Assembly: GCA_038137215.1 (NCBI GenBank)
Contig: JAYQBG010000012.1
Span: 13,884 to 77,883, forward strand
Source of the DNA: JABJAG01 sp038137215
GTDB lineage: Bacteria; Pseudomonadota; Alphaproteobacteria; UBA6615
DNA: 64,000 bases
Direction of reading: 5' to 3'
Shown here: piece by piece, positions 59,507 through 64,000 of the stretch
How the letters are laid out: each line of letters begins with the position of its first letter
Numbering within the stretch: the first letter of the stretch is position 1
Translations under genes and position numbers: made by a program
Notes under the pieces: model-generated
Database searches by the model: none
What the model saw: only the letters and a program-made list of their open reading frames with translations
Told to the model about the DNA's origin: nothing

Positions 59507-61438
59507 TTATGGCAGCGGATAAACCGACCGGATGCGTCGCACGTCTTCGAGACCGGGAACATCCGCGTTTTCCAGACAGATCAGATACAGCCGGCCATCC
59601 GCGGGAACGATATCCGCATCGCCCACCAGTATGCTGTTGCGTGCCCCGGCCGCGCGCCAGGGGGAAAGATCGTGGGCAAACACCAGCGCTGTCCCCGCCG
59701 GCAAGCGGTACAGGCCTGCATATTGATGGGTGAGCGGGTGCAGCCGGCCTCGGAAATTCTCGAGCGTCACCGCGAGCGGACTCACGCTGGATTGTCCCGG
59801 ACCCACGAGTTTTACAACCGGGCTATCGGCACCAGGTCGCATGAGAACCGAAGTCTCGGTGCCACAGGTTTCCGCGGCCAGGCGTTCGCTTGCCAGGCGC
59901 GCCGTGACCGACCCGACCGTGTCCGCGCCGGGTGACACACGCTCCGCCAGGGGGAACATGCCCGACACGCCGATCGCCACAATGAACACAAGCATGGCGG
60001 CCACCACCCCGTCCCGTCCGCGCGCCGTGTCCACATGATCGCTGGCGGTCATCAGCTGGGCGAGGAGGCCGATCAGCATGCCGAGGATCATCATGCCCCC
60101 CCACAGGCGCGGGTCTCCAGGAAAGACAAGTGCCGACAGAACAAACGCCGCGAGCAGTACGACCGGGGCCAGCGCGGTGCGCCTGTTCCTGAACGCCCTC
60201 GCCAACCGGGCCAGGCCAAAGGCCACGATCAAACCGTCCAGGGCGGTCGTCGCCGCATAGACTCGTGTATCGCCATCAATGGAGAGAATGGGCGACGACG
60301 CCACAACCCCCAGCATGAGCCAGCCGAGCAGGCGCACACCGGGCGGACGGCCAGGCCCGAACAGCCCGGCCAGCCCCCACAGCCAGCACAGGGCCAGCGC
60401 GATCCGTGCGGGAAGCCATGGCACGTAAGTCAGCAAACGCTGCAGGTATTCGAGGAAGCCCTGAACCAGTCCGGCAACCAGCAGGAGCGGACTCTCGAGA
60501 AACAGGTGCCACGCGGCAGCATAGATCTCGGACGTCGTGGCACCGGGCAATTGTGCGACCGCATAGGTCCAGCGCTCGCCGCCGGACACCAGACCGTAGA
60601 GCGTGTAGGACAAATTCGAGTGGGTTTCGCCGGTCGCCCCGCCCAGCATCAGGGTCATCACGATTCCGGGCACAAAGCCGGCAACCACTGCCACCAGAAC
60701 GACGAGGCTGCCCGCCCAGCCGCGCCCGCCGTGCTTGCCGGTCTGAAACAGCAGCGGCCAGAGCACCAGTAGTGGCAGGACCAGAAACGCCCCTGCGCGC
60801 GCGTTCAGGGCCAGGCATAGCGCAAACGCTCCCAGCGCCAGCAACCCGCGCGACCCCCGCTCCGCCCCCGCAAACAACAGGACCAGCGCGACCGCACCCA
60901 GCAGGAACCCGATATTCTCCGTCAGGGTCGTCATCGACATGGTGGCCACGAAGGCCGACAGAATGGCGACGGCCCCCAGGGTCGGTGCGATGCCCCAGCG
61001 CCGCAGGGCGACCGACGCGACAATGAAGACACCCGCCGCGCTCATCAGGGCCTGCAAGACCAGCGCGCGCTGGAGTTCCAGCCCGGCAGCGGCCAGCAGC
61101 CCCGACAGATAGACCGTGTAGAAGGGCCGCCGCTGGCAAAAGGGCGAGAGGTCCTCTTTCCCCAGGATATCGAGCGTACAGCCGTAATAACCCGCCGCAT
61201 CGTTCCAGGGGATCAGCCCGGCGATGGCGTTCGGATGGGTTCGCCCGCCGATCCACGCACCGAACAACGGCAACAGCACCGCAGCGAGCGAAACCACCAG
61301 CAACAGAACCATCTGCGCCGAAGTTCCGAGAACGCGCGGGCCGCCGCCACGCGCCGTGCCGGCCAGCAAAACCGCGACTGCCAGCGCGACGAGCGCGGCC
61401 GTCAACCAGGTTTCCGAAGAGACAAGAAGCGTTTCCAT
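59507..61438 (-). CDS. Large membrane protein, glycosyltransferase-39/PMT-like topology
   Basis: A 643-residue protein (start at METLLVSSETWLTAALVALA; a longer frame to 61681 lacks coding character) with about 12 or more helices in the first 500 residues and a soluble C-terminal domain. A hydrophilic loop PNAIAGLIPWNDAAGYYGCT then LDILGKEDLSPFCQRRPFYT after the second or third helix recalls the acidic first loop of GT-C glycosyltransferases such as PMT/ArnT, in which Asp residues act. Assignment to GT-C is tentative. It closes the polysaccharide locus. Confidence 0.65.
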   Translation of the reverse strand: METLLVSSETWLTAALVALAVAVLLAGTARGGGPRVLGTSAQMVLLLVVSLAAVLLPLFGAWIGGRTHPNAIAGLIPWNDAAGYYGCTLDILGKEDLSPFCQRRPFYTVYLSGLLAAAGLELQRALVLQALMSAAGVFIVASVALRRWGIAPTLGAVAILSAFVATMSMTTLTENIGFLLGAVALVLLFAGAERGSRGLLALGAFALCLALNARAGAFLVLPLLVLWPLLFQTGKHGGRGWAGSLVVLVAVVAGFVPGIVMTLMLGGATGETHSNLSYTLYGLVSGGERWTYAVAQLPGATTSEIYAAAWHLFLESPLLLVAGLVQGFLEYLQRLLTYVPWLPARIALALCWLWGLAGLFGPGRPPGVRLLGWLMLGVVASSPILSIDGDTRVYAATTALDGLIVAFGLARLARAFRNRRTALAPVVLLAAFVLSALVFPGDPRLWGGMMILGMLIGLLAQLMTASDHVDTARGRDGVVAAMLVFIVAIGVSGMFPLAERVSPGADTVGSVTARLASERLAAETCGTETSVLMRPGADSPVVKLVGPGQSSVSPLAVTLENFRGRLHPLTHQYAGLYRLPAGTALVFAHDLSPWRAAGARNSILVGDADIVPADGRLYLICLENADVPGLEDVRRIRSVYPLP

Positions 61439-61480
61439 CAGTGCCAAAACTGTGCATCCCACCGCACGCAAGCGCGTTGC

Positions 61481-61560
61481 GCGCGTATCCGACACATTAC
61501 CGCCATTCGTACGGAGTCTGCTTACAACTTGACGAACCCAGACCTGGCACTCTGTTCGGG
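61481..61560. repeat. Left copy of an 80-bp imperfect direct repeat
   Basis: Aligns without gaps to 63181-63260, exactly 1700 bp away, with about 14 mismatches. Shared blocks are cgccattcgt, cttgacgaaccc and gacctggcac. The -10 region (TATTAG in the tRNA-side copy) is lost here. The rest of the 416-bp gap from 61439 to 61854 has no gene. Confidence 0.8.
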
Positions 61561-61854
61561 CCCTTTCTGGCTGTCCCCGCAGCTTGTCTTCCGGCCCAGC
61601 CTGGATGCTATTCACAAGCGCCCATAGCAGTCCCAAAACTCCCAAAACACATATGGGTGCGTGCCGGCGGGTTGAAATCAACTGTGTTCACGAACAAGTG
61701 TGGGTGTGACAAAATCGTTTCATGGGCGTCAAAGCCTTTGTGAACACTGAAGGCACGAGGGTCATCCGGCGACCGCCCATGTTGCACCCACCGTCCTTTG
61801 ACAAGAAACATCACCTGATCCCCGTCCGAAACGCCAACCCAACCCGGCACTCCC

Positions 61855-63000
61855 ATGACTGACACGCGCGCGGCACCATGGCCGCATATCCTGTCCCCGT
61901 TCCGGCTGGGCACACACGATCTTCCCAACCGTTCGGTGGTTGCTCCGATGACCCGGATCAGCGCCGATGCGAACGGGGTTCCCACGGCGCAGATGGCCGA
62001 ACACTACAGCGCATTCGCGCACGGCGGGTTCGGCCTGATCATTACCGAAGGCACCCATCCGGACACCGCGCAAAGCCAAGGCTATCGCGACCAGCCGGGT
62101 ATTGCGACGCCCGAACAGGTTGCCGGATGGCGCAAGGTCGTCGATGCCGTCCACACCGCTGGCGGGCGCATCATCCTACAAATCATGCATGCGGGTGCTC
62201 TGGTCCAGGACAACCGGTACATCGATGAGACCATCGCTCCCTCCGCCGTTCTGCCCGCGGGCATGATGGCGGCACGCTACTATGGCGACGGCCCGTTCAG
62301 AATGCCCCGCGCCATGACGGGCGAGGAAATTTCGGAGGTCATTACATCCTTTGGTCGTGCCGCAGCCAATGCCATGGAAGCAGGGTTCGACGGCGTAGAA
62401 ATCCATGGCGCGAACGGCTACCTACCCGTCCAGTTTCTCACACCGCAAACCAACACGCGCAACGACGAGTATGGCGGCAGGCTGGAAAACCGGCTGCGCT
62501 TCCATCGAGAAATCATGCGCGCTGTCGTCGCCGGTGTGGCTGGTCGGGGCATCTCGGGTATGCGCCTGAGCCAGAGTCGGTCGAATGACTTTACCCACAA
62601 GTGGGAGGGCCGTGCGGACGATGCCCGGACTATCTTCACCGCCATGGCAGAGGACGGTGCCGATTTCCTGCATATCAGCACTCACACCGGGTTCGAGGAA
62701 GAGTTCGGGAGCGGCCATACGCTGGCAGGCCTCGCAAAGGCCTTCACCGACATCCCGGTCATCGCCTGCGGTAAGCTCGAAGATTCTGCGAAGGCGGAGG
62801 AGATGCTGGCCGAGGGTGAGGCCGACCTTATTGCCATCGCCCGCGGCGCCATCGGTGACCCCTCCTGGCCGAGCAAACTGGCCCACGGGGAGACGCCGTT
62901 ACCATTCGATCCGGACATGATCAGTCCCTTCGCGACGCTGGATGCGACGAAAAAATGGCGGAGGGAAAACGGGTATCGTTCGGGCGCTAAGCCAGACTGA
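61855..63000 (+). CDS. NADH:flavin oxidoreductase, old yellow enzyme family
   Basis: A 381-residue FMN TIM-barrel enzyme of the OYE family: LSPFRLGTHDLPNRSVVAPM TRISA, ITEGTHPDTAQSQGY, LQIMHAGALV with a conserved His, DGVEIHGANGYLPVQFLTPQ TNTR (the family substrate/FMN block) then NDEYGGRLENRLRFHREIM, and DLIAIARGAIGDPSWPSKL with the phosphate-binding Arg. Reduces activated alkenes; physiological substrate unknown. Isolated between the direct-repeat copies. Confidence 0.93.
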   Translation: MTDTRAAPWPHILSPFRLGTHDLPNRSVVAPMTRISADANGVPTAQMAEHYSAFAHGGFGLIITEGTHPDTAQSQGYRDQPGIATPEQVAGWRKVVDAVHTAGGRIILQIMHAGALVQDNRYIDETIAPSAVLPAGMMAARYYGDGPFRMPRAMTGEEISEVITSFGRAAANAMEAGFDGVEIHGANGYLPVQFLTPQTNTRNDEYGGRLENRLRFHREIMRAVVAGVAGRGISGMRLSQSRSNDFTHKWEGRADDARTIFTAMAEDGADFLHISTHTGFEEEFGSGHTLAGLAKAFTDIPVIACGKLEDSAKAEEMLAEGEADLIAIARGAIGDPSWPSKLAHGETPLPFDPDMISPFATLDATKKWRRENGYRSGAKPD

Positions 63001-63150
63001 CCGTTCTCCCCATCCACCCTGTCACCCACACCGGCCCGGATGCTCGCTTCTTTGTTCAACCTCCTCAATTCCGTCCGCCCATGCATGCCCCTGGCTGCTC
63101 CTGGCTGCCCCAGATCACCTGGGATTCAGCACGAGCCGACGCCATTCCCG

Positions 63151-63260
63151 CCAGCAAAACCGCACCCGCCGGCGCGACAGGCGCGCATCCGACGCATTGT
63201 CGCCATTCGTGCAGAGTCCGCTTGAAACTTGACGAACCCGGACCTGGCACCCTATTAGAG
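63151..63260. repeat. Right copy of the direct repeat, including a decayed gene fragment
   Basis: 63181-63260 matches 61481-61560. Immediately before it, 63151-63178 (ccagcaaaaccgc...ggcgcgac) resembles 61363-61390, inside the 5' coding part of the large membrane protein, with about 88 bp missing between. So the right copy is a partial, internally deleted duplicate of that gene's upstream end. Confidence 0.7.
63229..63258 (+). promoter_or_regulatory. Predicted sigma-70-type promoter of tRNA-Val
   Basis: ttgacg (63229-63234), 18-bp spacer, tattag (63253-63258), 20 bp before the mature 5' end of the tRNA. Confidence 0.75.
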
Positions 63261-63278
63261 TCGCTGTCCTTTTGGGAC

Positions 63279-63353
63279 GGGCGCGTAGCTCAGCGGGAGA
63301 GCACTGCCTTCACACGGCAGGGGTCACAGGTTCAATCCCTGTCGCGCCCACCA
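63279..63353 (+). tRNA. tRNA-Val (anticodon CAC)
   Basis: GGGCGCG at the 5' end pairs with CGCGCCC before A-CCA. The anticodon arm ctgcc-ttcacac-ggcag gives anticodon CAC, and the T arm acagg-ttcaatc-cctgt is canonical. 75 nt, CCA encoded. An integrase gene begins 118 bp downstream, so the 3' end is a likely attachment site. Confidence 0.96.
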
Positions 63354-63470
63354 TTTTCGAATGCGACGCAACTGCCTTAGTTACAACGACTTACCGCTAA
63401 TTAAGCGGCAAAGTCACGACCGGGTTACCAGCACCAAAACCGTTCTTGTTCCAATCCTGTGCCACAGGAG

Positions 63471-64000
63471 ATGGAATTGGCGACGTTTATGAAGCGCAAT
63501 GGCCGCTATACGGCGCGTGTCAGGCGCGGCGGAAACCCAACGCAGACAAAAACATTCGAAAGGCTAACGGACGCTCGGCGATGGGCAATCAAGACCGAGC
63601 ATCTGATAGACGCCGGGAATGTTATCACCCAAGACTGCACACTCAATCAGCTGCTCACACGCTATGCGGCGGAAGTGACCCCTCATAAGCGAGGTGCAAA
63701 AGTCGAAACCTATCGGCTTGGCGTCATACAGCGGCATTCAATCTGTGACCTTTGGCTATCAAAGCTAAACTCTTCCCATATCGCGCGATATCGAGACGAA
63801 CGACTATTGAATGCTGCCCCAGCAACAGTGGCTCGTGAGCTATCGATCATCAGCCATGCCATCTGCATTGCGATGTCGGAGTGGGGCTTCAACCTCCCCG
63901 GTAACCCAGCAGCCAATCTCAGAAAGCCGCGGCAGCCGAAAGGCCGAACCCGAAGGCTGGAGGCCGATGAAGAGGCCCGGCTGATGATGTCCTGTAAGGC
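63471..64000 (+). CDS. Site-specific integrase, tyrosine-recombinase type (3' end outside window)
   Basis: The open frame from the ATG at 63471 (MELATFMKRNGRYTARVRRG, alternatives TTG at 63477 and ATG at 63489) runs to the window edge. It has an N-terminal beta-rich DNA-binding opening (GRYTARVRRGGNPTQTKTFE), then a helical core-binding domain (LNQLLTRYAAEVTPHKRGAK, NAAPATVARELSIISHAICI) and the linker PAANLRKPRQPKGRTRRLEA that precedes the catalytic domain in phage/island integrases. The catalytic R-H-R-Y residues are beyond the window. AGGAG lies just before the ATG, spaced better for the TTG. Immediately downstream of tRNA-Val. Confidence 0.85.
   Translation, partial: MELATFMKRNGRYTARVRRGGNPTQTKTFERLTDARRWAIKTEHLIDAGNVITQDCTLNQLLTRYAAEVTPHKRGAKVETYRLGVIQRHSICDLWLSKLNSSHIARYRDERLLNAAPATVARELSIISHAICIAMSEWGFNLPGNPAANLRKPRQPKGRTRRLEADEEARLMMSCK

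Noticed and set aside
61680..61760. Operator formed by gtgttcac and gtgaacac, about 50 bp apart
   Set aside because: Two 8-bp inverted sites so far apart are expected by chance at this length. No nearby promoter supports them.
63446..63688. 80-codon plus-strand ORF overlapping the integrase start
   Set aside because: It is in a different frame from the integrase, has no domain and is shorter than the integrase frame, which shows clear domain structure.

Overview
The window is 64 kb of a GC-rich (roughly 60-65% by eye) alphaproteobacterial chromosome. The class assignment rests on several lineage markers: an F1-ATPase zeta/DUF1476 inhibitor, a DUF1491 protein, the purC-purS-purQ-purL-bolA-grxD order, a class II DAHP synthase, a CbtBA cobalt transporter, and many short palindromic intergenic repeats of the kind common in that class. 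The order cannot be fixed from the sequence. A run of ten N at 26146-26155 shows this is a scaffolded draft, so apparent gene fusions and frameshifts need read-level support.

Layout. 1-8.4 kb: two amidase-signature enzymes, a DMT exporter, a CinA C-terminal-domain protein, an ACMSD-like amidohydrolase, tRNA-Leu(UAA), a molybdopterin-binding-domain protein, a small lipoprotein, sfsA and map. 8.4-11.3 kb is a remodelled, less GC-rich stretch: a radC reading frame that runs into the tail of a phosphotransferase-type protein, small orphan ORFs, a secreted glutathione peroxidase, and remnants of a Sel1-repeat gene and an SDR gene joined head-on. 11.3-21.6 kb: purine biosynthesis (purB, purC, purS, purQ, purL) with DUF1491, DUF1476, a TANGO2-like protein, a VOC protein and two SDRs, ending with bolA and a monothiol glutaredoxin before a clear terminator. 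21.9-26.0 kb: rarD, a cobalamin riboswitch controlling cbtB-cbtA and a His-rich exported protein, a lysine-tailed VOC protein, and a periplasmic thioredoxin-fold protein whose catalytic cysteine codon is an in-frame TGA followed by a SECIS-like hairpin, making it a strong selenoprotein candidate.

26.5-48.7 kb is mostly housekeeping: rpsD, a DMT exporter, trmJ, an MFS exporter, a frameshifted DUF3179 gene, cimA, cysS, a three-gene cassette of small proteins behind a very AT-rich leader, nadE and nicotinate phosphoribosyltransferase (NAD synthesis/salvage), aroG-type DAHP synthase, glutathione reductase, tandem TSUP permeases, glmS and glmU (UDP-GlcNAc supply) and a DUF3108 envelope protein. 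49.0-61.4 kb is a surface-polysaccharide locus: a six-gene plus-strand operon (polysaccharide deacetylase, glycosyltransferase, O-antigen polymerase/ligase, FemAB-like acyltransferase, methyltransferase, flippase), a convergent wecB and second glycosyltransferase, a second O-antigen polymerase/ligase and a large membrane protein. glmS/glmU lie next door and wecB consumes their product. The window closes with an old-yellow-enzyme-type oxidoreductase, tRNA-Val(CAC) with a visible promoter, and the 5' part of a tyrosine-recombinase-type integrase directly downstream of the tRNA: the left edge of an integrated element that continues beyond the window.

The best candidate for something new is the selenocysteine-type thioredoxin-fold protein at 25365-25964. 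Next come the RadC/phosphotransferase chimera, the B12-riboswitch-linked His-rich protein, and the small-protein cassette at 34.9-35.7 kb.
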